From Paenibacillus sp. P25 (GTDB lineage: Bacteria; Bacillota; Bacilli; Paenibacillales; NBRC-103111): DNA of 64,000 bases. A program made the position numbers and the translations under genes. Each line of letters starts with the position of its first letter. Within the stretch, counting starts at the first letter, position 1. The stretch spans positions 4,278,001 to 4,342,000 of the forward strand of contig CP085629.1 of NCBI GenBank assembly GCA_024704175.1. The letters are read 5' to 3'. Below the pieces are notes generated by a model that was not told where the DNA came from, did not search any database, and worked only from the letters and a program-made list of their open reading frames with translations. Shown piece after piece: positions 19,658 to 30,104 of this stretch.

Positions 19658-19800
19658 CTAATAGTACCTTACCCTTTGCCCCGAGAAAGGCCCCTCTTCC
19701 CGACCCGGCCCGCATATTTCTCTTCTTCCACTTATTTCTTATTTCAGCCCGCTTCGTTATAATGGGACTACAAGCTTTTTAAAGTGTAGGGGAAACCGTT

Positions 19801-20872
19801 TTGAGAATGTCGAGACGCCGTTTTATCAAGCACGCCGCCGCGTTTTTTGCCTTATTGACCGGAGGGGGATCGCCGCATTTCAAGCGCTGAAGCCCGATGT
19901 CGTCGTCAAAGCCGATTCCCCGCCGTAACGGAGCCCGCCGCGAAAGAAACCGTCCTCCCGGAGCCTGCCGAAGCGCTTTCCCAAGAACCGCTGCTTTCCT
20001 TTTTTCTGCTGAGCGATCTGCATATTTCCGTCGGCGAATCGTCCATGACCGACAAGCTGCACTCAGCACTGAAGGATATCACCGATTTTGAATCGAAAGT
20101 GGATGCCATTGTCCTCGGCGGCGACCTTACGGATTTCGGAAGGGAAAGCGATTACCGGTCGCTGCAGCGGGTTTTGGACCAATACAAACTGCCGCCGACG
20201 TACGGCAATATGGGGAATCACGATTATTATGATATATGGTTGAATGAGAAGGGCGCATTCTCCACCGAGACGGTTCCGAACGGCAAGACCGATGCCATGT
20301 CGCGCGAGCGGTTCCAGAAGTTTATCGGCTACGAGGGCCGGCCTTATCATGACGAGTGGATGCAGGGAGTGCACCTGATTATGCTCTCGCAGGAAAGCTA
20401 TGTCGAAGAGCGGCCCGAAGTCGGGGAAGGCGCCTGGTATTCCGACGAGCGACTCGATTGGTTCGAATCCGTGATGAAATCGCATGAAGACGGCAAGCCG
20501 GCCTTTGTCTTCATTCATCAGCCGCCGCCGGAACCGGGAACGGACGGCGGCACGCACCGGCTCATCCGGGCTAAGCGGTTCCGAGCGATACTGGAACCCT
20601 ATTCCAATGTATTCGTGCTCTCCGGGCACACGCACCGCAACTTTAATGGCGAAGATCACTATAACCGTCAAAATACGTTTCACTGGTTTAATAACGCATC
20701 GGTCGGACGTACCCGCAGCACGGTCCAAGGAGACAATGCTCCCGTCGCCCAAGGGATGTACGTGCAAGTCTATCCGCACCAGGTCGTTATCCGCGGCCGT
20801 GAATTCAGCGATCGGAGCTGGATCGGATCGGCCCATTGGACCGTACCGGTCGCGAAACTGGCTCAGGCATAG
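19801..20872 (+). CDS. Tat-exported calcineurin-like metallophosphoesterase (two frameshifts)
   Basis: About 356 residues. The N-terminus carries a twin-arginine signal (SRRRFIKHAAAFFALL), so export in folded form across the membrane is predicted. The phosphoesterase domain follows with LLSDLHIS, VLGGDLTDFG, GNMGNHD, and the metal-binding histidines in FIHQPPP and LSGHTHRN. Two shifts (near 19869 and 19924) separate signal and domain. TTG at 19801 is well spaced from AGGGGAAA, and ATG at 19807 is the alternative. A TATAAT lies at 19758-19763. Substrate (nucleotide, phospholipid or phosphodiester) unknown. Confidence 0.85.
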
Positions 20873-20986
20873 CTTTCTAAAGCGAGGCCGTTCATGCGCC
20901 TAAGCTTTTGGTATGATAAGATTACACTTTAAGCCTGCCGCTTCAGCGGAAATCGGGCGTTTCGTACTGTTGAGGAGGACGGATGA

Positions 20987-21913
20987 ATGAATATTCTCGT
21001 AACCGGCGGGGCGGGATTTATCGGTTCGCATATTACCGACGAGCTGATACGATTGGGGCACTCGGTGCATGTCGCCGATCATTTGTCCACCGGAAAAAAA
21101 GAATATTTGAACCCCCGGGCGGTATTCCATCAGGTGGATCTGCTGGACTCCGGGATGAACCGGATCTTTGAGGAAGCGAAGCCGGAGATCGTCATACATC
21201 ATGCCGCCCAAATCGATGTACAGACCTCGATCCGCAAACCGCTGCTCGATGCCGAGGTCAATATTCTCGGGACGCTGGCGCTGCTGGAGCGCTGCAGGGA
21301 TTACGGCGTCCGCAAGCTGATCTATGCCTCTTCGGCGGCCGTCTACGGCTCGCCGGAGTATTTGCCTGTGGACGAGAAGCATCCCGCCCGCCCGCTTTCG
21401 TTCTATGGCATATCGAAGCATACGCCGGAGCATTATATCGAAGCCTTCGGCCATCTGTTCGGGCTCGATTATACGATTCTCCGCTATGCCAACGTATACG
21501 GAGTCCGTCAGGACCCCAAAGGCGAAGGCGGCGTCGTTTCGGTCTTTATGGGCAAGCTGTTGACCGGTGAACCGGCCGTTATTTTCGGCGACGGAGAGCA
21601 GACGAGGGATTGGATCTATGTAAAAGATGTGGTCAAAGCCAACATCGCCGCCTTAAGCCGCGGGAGCCGGTCGCTCCTCAATATCGGCTGCAACCGGGAA
21701 ACGTCGGTGAACGACCTTCTCCGGCTCATGTGCGAGCTGTGCGGCAGGCCCTTCCAGCCGGTCTACGCCCCTGCCCGGCCTGGCGATATCGCCCGCGCTG
21801 ACCGTTTGGATAACTCGGTCGCGGCGGACGCGCTTGGCTGGACCCCGCAATACACGCTGCGCCTGGGGCTTGAAGAAACCTGCGGCTACTATCGCAAGTT
21901 TTACGAGCAGTAG
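20987..21913 (+). CDS. NAD-dependent epimerase/dehydratase, GalE-like
   Basis: Intact extended SDR of 308 residues. It has the cofactor loop GGAGFIGS at residue 8, the Ser of YASSAAVYG near 115, the catalytic YGISK near 141, and RYANVYGVRQ near 170. These match UDP-sugar 4-epimerases (UDP-glucose or UDP-GlcNAc). It is shorter than GalE itself and closer to the bacterial UDP-sugar epimerase subgroup. The ATG follows GGAGGACGGATGA. It is followed by a strong terminator, so it is monocistronic. No polysaccharide cluster is adjacent. The sugar specificity is inference. Confidence 0.88.
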   Translation: MNILVTGGAGFIGSHITDELIRLGHSVHVADHLSTGKKEYLNPRAVFHQVDLLDSGMNRIFEEAKPEIVIHHAAQIDVQTSIRKPLLDAEVNILGTLALLERCRDYGVRKLIYASSAAVYGSPEYLPVDEKHPARPLSFYGISKHTPEHYIEAFGHLFGLDYTILRYANVYGVRQDPKGEGGVVSVFMGKLLTGEPAVIFGDGEQTRDWIYVKDVVKANIAALSRGSRSLLNIGCNRETSVNDLLRLMCELCGRPFQPVYAPARPGDIARADRLDNSVAADALGWTPQYTLRLGLEETCGYYRKFYEQ

Positions 21914-21936
21914 CCAATCCCCTTGCGGCGAGAACC

Positions 21937-21978
21937 AAACCTTTTCCGGGCGAAAACGCTTCGGAAAGGTTTTTTTCT
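21937..21978 (+). terminator. Terminator of the epimerase gene
   Basis: AAACCTTTTCCG (21937-21948) pairs with CGGAAAGGTTT (21962-21972), followed by a T-run. Confidence 0.85.
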
Positions 21979-22062
21979 TTGGCCTTGTAGGAAAAAATAA
22001 TATTTTGTCGAACAAGTAATATAACAACGCATTCATAGAATCGCCGCCAAAGGTGATTACCC

Positions 22063-23345
22063 GTGAGTATCTTAAATCAGCTGCTGCTTAATATGTTCGT
22101 CATTATCACGCCGATCATGCTGTACCAGGTGTTCTGGATCGACCGGCTTGGGTCTATGAGTCCCAAATGGAACCGAATTCTTATCACCGCCTTCGCAGGG
22201 CTGGCCAGCGTCTTCTGTATGCTGCATCCGTTCGAGCTGCAGCCGGGACTGCGGTATGATCTCCGCCTTGCACCGCTCATCCTCTGCTTTATTTACATCG
22301 GCTTCCGGTATGCCCTGGCTATTGCGGCCGTCATTATCGCGCTCCGGCTTTACCTGGGCGGAGACGGGATGATCGGCGGAATCGCTACCGCCCTGATTGT
22401 ACTGGTTCTCCTCCTCTTGAGCCGCCGTATCCTCAAGAAGGGGACCCGGCTGTGCTATACGCTCACAGGAATGGGGCTGGGATTCGCGCTGGGCATCATC
22501 CTGCTGGTACTGACTGTGCTCTTGAACCGGAATCTCGTTACACCGCTTACCGGTCGTACGATCGCGTTTTTTCTGCTGGACGGCCTGATCTATGCAGTAA
22601 CCATCGGCATTGCTGTTAACGTGGTCGAACAAATCAAAGAAAATCTGGCTTTACGCCGGAAAATGCAGGATAGCGATAAAATGAACGTGCTCAGTGAGCT
22701 GGCCGCTTCTTTCGCACACGAAATCCGCAATCCGATGACCGTCGCCCGAGGCTTCATGCAGATGATGAAGCAAAGCGATCTGCCCGAAGAGAAGCGGCGA
22801 CTCTATCACCAGATGGTGCTGGAAGAAATGGACCGGACGCAGGCCATTATCAACAATTATTTATCGTTTGCAAGACCGACACTCGAAGCCATCGAGCTGC
22901 TCGATGCCAAGGGGCTGATCCTGCAGGCGGTTCAGTCCGTCCGGACGTATGCGGAGCTTCGCCAGGTCAAGATCGAAACGCAGCTTGAGGACAAGCTGAT
23001 CATCAGCGCCAATGCGGATAAATTTATCCAATGCATCGTGAACCTGTGCAAGAACGGGATCGAAGCGATGCCCGGCGGGGGCGGCTGCAAATTGTCGCGT
23101 CGCTGGAAAACCAGACCGTCTGCATCGATATCATCGATCAGGGCGTCGGCATGAGCCGTGAGGAAATCAATCGTCTGGGTACTCCCTTCTACTCTACGCG
23201 CGGCAAAGGAACCGGCCTCGGCATGATGGTGACCTATCGAACGATCCAGAACATTCACGGAAGAATCGATGTGACCAGCGAGCTTGGAAAAGGGACCTGC
23301 TTCTCGATTCTCATCCCCTCGATTCATGCAGGGGCTTACCACTAA
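22063..23345 (+). CDS. Membrane sensor histidine kinase, 5TM type (frameshifted)
   Basis: About 427 residues. Residues 1-190 form six or so hydrophobic helices resembling the LytS-like 5TM receptor module (IYIGFRYALAIAAVIIALRLYLGG). HisKA follows with SFAHEIRNPMTVARGFMQMM, where His is the phosphorylation site near residue 225. The HATPase domain has the N-box VNLCKNGIEAMP, DQGVGMSREE and GKGTGLGM. A shift near 23085 separates N-box and G-box. The architecture resembles KinB-type sporulation kinases, and no response regulator gene is adjacent, which also fits an orphan phosphorelay kinase. Start GTG at 22063 follows AAAGGTGATTACCC. Confidence 0.88.
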
Positions 23346-23351
23346 GGACGG

Positions 23352-25165
23352 TCAGCGCTTAGCGGCGGCCAGTACATCCATCACCTCTCGAAACAGAGGG
23401 ATGGATTTATTTTTTTGCCCGGCCGGCACATGGAAGACGGCGACGGCAACGGCATAACGCGGCTGATTCGTCGGGCCGTAGCCGATGAACCAGTGGTTCT
23501 CGCCGGGACGGCCGTTATTCAGCGTAATTTCCGCCGTCCCCGACTTTCCGGCCACAGGCCATTTGGCGGCATGGAGTGCTTGTCCCGTTCCATGATCGAC
23601 CACATCCTTCATCCAGGCTAGCAGCGTTCTCGCCGTAGCCTTCCGGACCCGTGCCCCGTCCACCGCCTCGGCTCTGGCAGGCTTAAAGGCCTGATACAGG
23701 CGGTCGTTTTGAAAACGGATTTCTTTGACAACCCGCGGCGACAGTACCTCTCCGCCATGATACAGCGTCACAACCAAATTGGCCGCCTGCAGCGGCGTTA
23801 CCAGCACATCCCGCTGGCCGATGGCGGTCTGAACGAGCACACCCCCGTCCTTCGGATTTGTATCCGGGTGATAGATTTGTCCCCGCTCCTCCGAGTCCCA
23901 CTGGCGGAAGCCCGCCTGCTGCGGAATATTCCCGGCCCAGCCCACCGTTTGATCCAGACCCAGCCGCCTGGCGTATTCCTCCAGCTTGGCCCCGCCGAGC
24001 CGCTGAGCCACTTTGGCAAATACGATGTTGCAGGACTCGGCATACCCTTCCTCCAGCGTAATCCGGCCGTGCCCTTCCTTCTTCCAGCAGGTAAAGCCGT
24101 ACTTTCCGAGCGCTCCATCGCATTCAAACACCTCGTCCGGTTCGCTGACTCCCTCTTCCAGAGCGACCGCCGCGGTGATTGTCTTGAAGATGGAGCCGGG
24201 GGCCGCCGCCTTGAGCGCCCGATTGCTCCACCCGCCCTGGGCGAGATCGATATGGTCCGGCTGAAACGAAGGACGGCTCGCCATCGCGAGCGTGTCGGCA
24301 TTGTCGATATCGAGCACCACCACGGCGCCGTCTACGATCCCGAGCTTGTCCATTCGCGCTTCGATTTGCTTCTGGATGCCGCCGTCGATCGTGGTGACGA
24401 CCTTGAGCGGATAATAAGGATTATCCGGCGACACCACCCTGGCCCCAAGCCCCGGCGCGGACGCTTCGTCCCGTCGGTGAACAGCGAAACCGAGGTGGGA
24501 CCGATCCCCTGAAGCCAGCGCTCGAACGTCTTTTCAAGGCCGGCATTTCCGATTTTGCTCGTCAGCTGCAGCTCGCCCTTGTGGAACTGATCCGTAAATT
24601 GACGCGTGATCCGTTCCGGATTTTGGCCGATATATCCAATCACCTGTGCGGCAGGCTGTGTGTCCGTATAGCGTTGTTTATAAGTGGTCACACGGATGTC
24701 CGGAAGCCCCAGCGCTTCAATCCGGGCCGCCTGCTTCTCCGTCAAAGGCACGGGCTGACCTGCCGCAGGCCACACTTCAGGCGACTTGACGTTGTCCAGA
24801 AACCGGGTCCATTCCGGCAAAGGGACGTTCAAAATTTGTGCAATCCGCTTCACGGCTTGCTCGCGCTCAGTTGACTTCTCCTCCTCCCGCACCGGAAAAA
24901 CCGTCAGTACCGGAAACCGCTTGCCCGTCAGCGGAGCCCCGTCCCTGTCGTAAAAATCGCCCCGGCCGCTGTCCAGCACAATCCCCTTCTCCCTTTGGAT
25001 GACGGAATTTTCCACCAGATCGATATCTCTGGCCGTAAAATGCCGCGCCGCCGCCACCTGGATCCAGAACAGCCTGGCATTCCATACCACCAGAATGGCG
25101 ATCAAGAGGAGAAGGATCAAGAAGATGCGATGTTTTTTGAGCTCTGGCCTACGGTCTTGTTCCAT
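23352..25165 (-). CDS. Class B penicillin-binding protein, transpeptidase (frameshifted)
   Basis: About 604 residues: one N-terminal membrane anchor (IFLILLLLIAILVVWNARLFWIQ), a PBP dimerisation domain (GDFYDRDGAPLTG), then the transpeptidase domain. Catalytic motifs are SIFK (acyl-Ser in APGSIFKTITAA), SCN and KSGTAE. It cross-links peptidoglycan outside the membrane and is a beta-lactam target. A shift near 24455-24470 joins the two domains. ATG at 25165 follows GAGGGGCGTTACT. Convergent with the kinase gene (6-base gap). It resembles the PbpI/PBP4b-like sporulation or elongation enzymes, but I cannot assign the paralogue. Confidence 0.88.
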
Positions 25166-25235
25166 AGTAACGCCCCTCATGATGAACTGTTACCATTATC
25201 AACCTCATGCCGCCCTGACAAACCTGCGATCATTC

Positions 25236-25276
25236 GAAAAAAAAAGCGCCCTTCTCCGCAGAGAAAGACGCTTTAG
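25236..25276 (-). terminator. Terminator of the chemoreceptor gene
   Basis: On the minus strand AGCGTCTTTCTC pairs with GAGAAGGGCGCT around TGCG, followed by a long T-run (plus A-run 25238-25248). It lies just downstream of the stop at 25285. Confidence 0.8.
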
Positions 25277-25284
25277 CTCTCGAT

Positions 25285-27471
25285 TTATTCAATGCGGAAG
25301 CGGCTGAGCGATTCCTTAAGGGAATTGGACAGTTCCTCCAGCTTATCGGAGAGCTTGACAAGGCCCGAGCTGATGTTCAGCTGCTCGTCGCTGAGCGAAG
25401 CCACTTCTTCCGATGTCGCCGACGATTGCTGCGCTACCGCACTTACGTTGGACATCGCCTCGGTAAGCACCATTTGAGAGGATTCCAGCTGGCTGATGGA
25501 TTCCGTCACTTCCGAAAGCTGGCTGATGAACCCGCCCATATGGGTTTGAACCTGCTTAAAGATGGAATCGGCTTCCTTAACCGATAGAATCTGCTCTTGG
25601 AAAATCGGATAAGCCTGAGACAGAACCGAGACGGTTTCGTCGATTTCCTTCTGAATTTTTTCCGTAATTTGCCCAACTACCTCGATCGATTGACGGGACT
25701 GGTCGGCCAGCTTGCGGATTTCGTCGGCGACGACCATGAAGCCTTTGCCCGCCGCTCCGGCGCGCGCCGCTTCGATCGTAGCGTTGAGGGACAAGATATT
25801 GGTCTGCTTCGTCATGTTGTTGAGCACATCCAGGATCTTGCGGATCGAACGCGTGCTTTCCTTCAGGTTATCGACCTTCTCCACCATCGAACGGGTCATC
25901 GCTTCCGTCGAGTTCGTCTTGCCGATCAATTCGTTCATGTACGTAATGCCCTGTTCACTCGACTTCTGAACATCGGCGGCGGAGGTGCCCATCACGACGT
26001 TGGCATCGACGACGCTTTTCATTTGAACAGCAATGTTATGCGTAAGCTCGTTGCCGCGTTCGGACTCGACGGCCAGGCTCGAGGCGCCGTTCGCAATTTC
26101 TTCCGTCGCTACCGCGATTTCTTTAGCGGAAGTAGCCGTCTTCTTCGAGGCTTCCGACAGCTCGGTAGCGGTATCCAGCACTTCCTGTGCGGAATTATTG
26201 GTCTGCTGCACCAAGGCCGTGATTTTCTCCATCATCTCGTTAAAGCTGAGGCTGAGCTGGCCGATTTCATCCTCGCTGGTGACTTTCATGCGTACCGTCA
26301 AGTTGCCCTGCTCGCCTTCCTTCATCAGGTTCCGAAGCGTAACCAGCGGGCGTCCGATCATGCGAACGATGAAATACCCGATGACGACGGCAATGATCAT
26401 CGCGATGAAGGCCATGACCCAAGTCATGCCGAAAATGGTTTTGGCGTCCCTCACCAGCTCGGCCACCGGCATAGCGCCGACCAGGTACCAGCCGGTTTTG
26501 GTAGACTTATAATAAGCGAGCTGCATATCTTTCTTGTCGTTCTGCAGGTGGCCCTTGTCCTGGGACAAGGCATCCTTGGTGATGCCGAGCGAGTTGTCCT
26601 GGCCGATCTTCGCACGGTCCGCATCGTAAACCAGCTTCTGGTCCGGGCTGAGCATCACGGTTTGGCCGCCTTCGCCCATTTGGATCTGCGCCAGCTCGTT
26701 GCCGATCGCATCCAAATTAACTTCCATCAGCAGAACGGCTTGCACATTATTGGTGGACGTATTTTTGAGCACGCGCCCTACTCCGAAGGTCGGCGTGCCT
26801 CCGCCCGTTCCGTCGCCGAAGCCTTTGACACGGGATTCCAGCCAGGTCGCTTTGCCGTTGTTATCCATAATTTTCTTGAACCAATCCTGCTGCGCCAAAT
26901 TATCCGACGCAAACGAGCCGCCTGTAGAAGCGAGGGGCTCTCCCGTGGGGCGAATCAAATAAATGCCCTTCAGCGTTTTATTCGAGTAGGAGTAAATGTT
27001 CAGCTTGTCGCCTACCTTCTGGCGGAGCTGGAGGTAATCGTAGCCGCCTTTGTTCATGCTGTCCATATCGGTGAGCAGGGCCTTCAAATCGTTATCCAGC
27101 AGGACCTGCATGCTGAGATCCTCATAGACGCCGAAGAGAAGATCCAGCTTCTGACCGGCCTGTGCGATCGTCTGCTCGGAAGCGTCGGCCACCTTGGTCT
27201 GAATGATCCCTTTGGAAATGCTGTAAGACGTGAGGCCCACCGTAAGCACAAAGAACAGAATGCTGATGAAAAAGATCAGGAACAGCTTGATGCCGACGGA
27301 CTTCATCACATGTTGAAGCTTCAGGTTCTTCATGGCTTCCTGCAGCTGTTCACGGTTGAAGGGCTTTCCAGGCTTTGCAAACTTGCCGCCGCTATTGTTT
27401 TTTAGAGATTGGCCGGCATTTTGCAGACTGGCTTTAAGTGAAGAGATTGGCTTCTTCACAGGAAACACCAC
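25285..27471 (-). CDS. Methyl-accepting chemotaxis protein
   Basis: Intact, 728 residues. A Lys-rich cytosolic leader of about 60 residues precedes the first membrane helix (LFLIFFISILFFVLTVGLT). An extracellular dCache-like sensor (about 85-345) follows, then the second helix (WVMAFIAMIIAVVIGYFIV), HAMP (RPLVTLRNLMKEGEQGNLTV) and the cytosolic signalling domain with the hairpin tip KIRKILDVLNNMTKQTNILSLNA-type sequence and VVADEIRKLADQS. It relays ligand binding to CheA/CheW. The unusually long basic N-terminal extension is notable. A SigD-like promoter lies upstream. Confidence 0.95.
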   Translation of the reverse strand: MVFPVKKPISSLKASLQNAGQSLKNNSGGKFAKPGKPFNREQLQEAMKNLKLQHVMKSVGIKLFLIFFISILFFVLTVGLTSYSISKGIIQTKVADASEQTIAQAGQKLDLLFGVYEDLSMQVLLDNDLKALLTDMDSMNKGGYDYLQLRQKVGDKLNIYSYSNKTLKGIYLIRPTGEPLASTGGSFASDNLAQQDWFKKIMDNNGKATWLESRVKGFGDGTGGGTPTFGVGRVLKNTSTNNVQAVLLMEVNLDAIGNELAQIQMGEGGQTVMLSPDQKLVYDADRAKIGQDNSLGITKDALSQDKGHLQNDKKDMQLAYYKSTKTGWYLVGAMPVAELVRDAKTIFGMTWVMAFIAMIIAVVIGYFIVRMIGRPLVTLRNLMKEGEQGNLTVRMKVTSEDEIGQLSLSFNEMMEKITALVQQTNNSAQEVLDTATELSEASKKTATSAKEIAVATEEIANGASSLAVESERGNELTHNIAVQMKSVVDANVVMGTSAADVQKSSEQGITYMNELIGKTNSTEAMTRSMVEKVDNLKESTRSIRKILDVLNNMTKQTNILSLNATIEAARAGAAGKGFMVVADEIRKLADQSRQSIEVVGQITEKIQKEIDETVSVLSQAYPIFQEQILSVKEADSIFKQVQTHMGGFISQLSEVTESISQLESSQMVLTEAMSNVSAVAQQSSATSEEVASLSDEQLNISSGLVKLSDKLEELSNSLKESLSRFRIE

Positions 27472-27566
27472 CTTGATCTGTTATTGTGTGCATTCATGAG
27501 GTATTCCGAACTACCGGGCATGGAAAAGACAAACCTAGTACCCCTGAATTCGTTTACATACTATTA

Positions 27567-27594
27567 AGATCGGCTGACAGCCCCCAAAAGTTTA
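27567..27594 (-). promoter_or_regulatory. Predicted SigD (motility sigma) promoter
   Basis: On the minus strand TAAA (27591-27594), 16 bases, then GCCGATCT (27567-27574). This is close to the SigD consensus TAAA-N14/16-GCCGATAT. It is 96 bases before the chemoreceptor start. The remaining upstream DNA to 27750 shows no gene. Confidence 0.75.
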
Positions 27595-27753
27595 GTCCTA
27601 CCGCCTTAATTTTGGAATGATTCTGCGAATATGTATAGCTTTGTAATTCGACACAAACCGATCCTTTCCTTTTTCTTTTCCGGGAAAATTAAAATATTAT
27701 CAGGATTATATTCCTGGTCAATTCAATATAAAATAATGCTATATACCCATACA

Positions 27754-27786
27754 AAAAAAGCCCATCTTCCTAAGAAGATGAGCTTG
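27754..27786 (-). terminator. Terminator of the mltG-yrrN-yrrO unit
   Basis: Minus strand AAGCTCATCTTC pairs with GAAGATGGGCTT, then a T-run (plus A-run 27752-27758). It lies 40 bases after the yrrO stop. Confidence 0.8.
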
Positions 27787-27823
27787 ACCCCTAAGCCTTC
27801 CGGCCTTCCGGAAAGAGCTTTTC

Positions 27824-29104
27824 TTATGCTTTCCCCACTTTTTTGCGCATCATGTCAAAGGGCTTCACCGGCTGGTCCACTTTCATCCGGATCCGCTGCA
27901 GCGGATGGCGCGCCGCCGCCAGGCTCTCGCCTTCTTCGCTGTACAGCTCCGGCACCGATTGCTTGAAGAACGTGCCCTTCGGTCCGAAGAATTCCACCTC
28001 TTGTCCCGGCTTGAAATGATTGCGTCGCTGAATCAGCGCCGTCCCGGTTTCCGCATCGTAGTCCAGCACCACACCTACGAAATCGTACGGCGCCGCTTTA
28101 TCCTCCGGCTCGAAGATATGATCCTCGTGCCCCGGCTCATCGTAGAAAAAGCCGGTGTTGAGCGGACGGTTCGCCGCCTTCTGAATCTCGTACAGCCATT
28201 CCGGCTTCATCTCGTAATGCTCCGGATCGGCGAAGTACGAATCAATCGCCTGGCGGTAAGCGTTGACCACCGTAGCCACATAGTGGACGCTCTTCATCCG
28301 GCCTTCGATCTTGAAGCTGTCGACGCCGGCACGGATCAGTTCAGGCACATGCTCGATCATGCAAAGATCCTTCGAGCTCATCGAGAACGGGTTATCGCCC
28401 TCCTGGAACAACGGGAGTTCTTTTATCCCGACCTGCACGTCTTCCTCGGTAGTAAACAGATCATACTTCCAGCGGCACGACTGCGAACAGCCGCCGCGGT
28501 TCGAGTCGCGGTCCGTAAAATGGTTCGACAGTACACACCGCCCGGAGTAGGAGCTGCACATGGCGCCGTGCACGAATACCTCGATCTCGATATCGACATG
28601 CTGCTTGATATCGACGATTTCCTCCATGCTCGCCTCACGGGCCAGCACGACACGGTCCACGCCCTCTTCCTTCCAGAACTGTACGGCCTGCCGGTTCATC
28701 GTCGACTGCTGCGTGCTGAGATGAATTTCCAGCTTCGGCGCTACGCGGCGGCACGTTTCCACGATAATCGGGTCCGCCACAATAATGGCATGCACCCCGG
28801 CGTCCTGGATGCCTCTGAGATAATCTTCCAGGCCGGCCAGGTCTTCGTTATGAGCGTAAATATTCGTCGCGACAAATACCTTGGCGCCGTATTTCTCCGC
28901 GAACTCGACGCCTTCGCGCATTTCCTCGAAGGTAAAGTTGTCCGCATTCGACCGCAGTCCGTACTGCTGGCCGCCGATATACACCGCATCCGCCCCGTAA
29001 TGAACGGCGAATTTCAGCTTCTCGAGACTTCCCGCCGGCGCCAGCAGCTCGGGCTTCTCCAGCCTTACGCGTTTTCCCAGCAAATTCTCTTTTAACATCG
29101 TCAT
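27824..29104 (-). CDS. trhP2: U32 family peptidase-like tRNA hydroxylation protein TrhP2 (YrrO)
   Basis: Intact, 426 residues. Peptidase U32 signature: ELLAPAGSLEKLKFAVHYGADAVYIGG at the N-terminus, LSTQQSTMN, and EVFVHGAMCSSYSGRCVLSN with the cysteines CxxxxxxxC and GGCSQSCRW that likely bind an Fe-S cluster. In B. subtilis YrrN and YrrO (TrhP1/TrhP2) hydroxylate U34 of several tRNAs to ho5U using prephenate. The pairing and the position downstream of mltG match that locus. The ATG follows GGGGTGGAAATAA. Confidence 0.88.
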   Translation of the reverse strand: MTMLKENLLGKRVRLEKPELLAPAGSLEKLKFAVHYGADAVYIGGQQYGLRSNADNFTFEEMREGVEFAEKYGAKVFVATNIYAHNEDLAGLEDYLRGIQDAGVHAIIVADPIIVETCRRVAPKLEIHLSTQQSTMNRQAVQFWKEEGVDRVVLAREASMEEIVDIKQHVDIEIEVFVHGAMCSSYSGRCVLSNHFTDRDSNRGGCSQSCRWKYDLFTTEEDVQVGIKELPLFQEGDNPFSMSSKDLCMIEHVPELIRAGVDSFKIEGRMKSVHYVATVVNAYRQAIDSYFADPEHYEMKPEWLYEIQKAANRPLNTGFFYDEPGHEDHIFEPEDKAAPYDFVGVVLDYDAETGTALIQRRNHFKPGQEVEFFGPKGTFFKQSVPELYSEEGESLAAARHPLQRIRMKVDQPVKPFDMMRKKVGKA

Positions 29105-29133
29105 TTATTTCCACCCCGTTTCCCTTCTTAAGA

Positions 29134-30080
29134 TTAATAGACCTGCTCTTTATAAAAGAACCCGTACGTCAGCTCGCGGCGCGGGTCCTGCAGCTCGCGG
29201 ATGGCGTCCAGCCACTCTTCCTGAAACGCATAGTTTTCCGGATCGGCGCAATACGCATCGATCGTCTTGCGGTAGCTTTGCAGCACCGTCACATTATATT
29301 TTACCGATTTCAGCGCACCCTTCAATCTTCAGGCTGTCGATTCCGCCTTCCATCAGCTCATGCAGGCTGTCCAGCATACAGATGTCATCCGAGCTCATAA
29401 TGTGGGTGCCGTTCGGATCCTCATAGACCGGATAGCGCTCGTTCTGCCTCTCCTGCTCAATGAGGAACAGGTCATCCTCCATCCCGGTGCCGGTCAAGCG
29501 CGACAACTCATCCTCCCGGCCCTGATGCTCCTTATAGTTCGTAAGCAGGCTGCGCTTGGAATGATAAATATTCGTTATGCCGTGCACCTGAACCTGAACC
29601 TCCATCGCACTTGCCAGCCGCCGCTTGATCTCCAGCGTCTCCTCCAGGTTCAGCTCGCGGGCCAGCACCATGCGTACCGCCCCCTTGGTCCCCCAGTAGC
29701 GGGCCGTCGCGTAGTTCGTCGAGGTCATCTCGGCGTTCCAATGCAGCGGCATGCCGGGAGCGGCCGTACGGACCGACATCAATACCGCCGGATCGCCGAA
29801 TACGAGCGCGTCGACCTTCTGCTCGTGCAGCTTGCCGATATAAGCAGTCAGATCGGACAATACGTCGTTATCCATAATATTATTCACCGCGACGTACACC
29901 TTCGCTCCCCGTTCGTGAATCCAAGGGATTACGCCGCTCAGCTCTTCAGCCGTGACCTCTCCGGGAAGCCCGCGGCCCGAACCGGTGCTCGCCTACGAGC
30001 ACTGCATCCGCTCCCGCTTCGATATACTCCCGGATTTCGTCCACGGAGCCGGCGGGAATCAATAATTCCGGTTTCTTCAT
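29134..30080 (-). CDS. trhP1: U32 family tRNA hydroxylation protein TrhP1 (YrrN), two frameshifts
   Basis: About 315 residues, the shorter U32 paralogue. N-terminus KPELLIPAGSVDEI, middle VYVAVNNIMDNDVLSDL, C-terminus KIEGALKSVKYNVTVLQSYRKTIDAYC, read through two shifts (near 29990-30010 and near 29321, apparently one extra T). The YrrN type lacks the cysteine-rich cluster motif of YrrO, as here. It is presumed to work with TrhP2 in ho5U34 formation. Start ATG at 30080 follows GTGAAGGATAG. It lies 25 bases after mltG and 29 bases before yrrO. Confidence 0.82.
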
Positions 30081-30104
30081 CTATCCTTCACCTGCTTTAT
30101 ATGC

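Noticed and set aside
16499..19660. CRISPR array or prophage
   Set aside because: The only long repeat is the IS tandem. No short regularly spaced repeats, cas genes, integrase or phage structural genes occur in the window.
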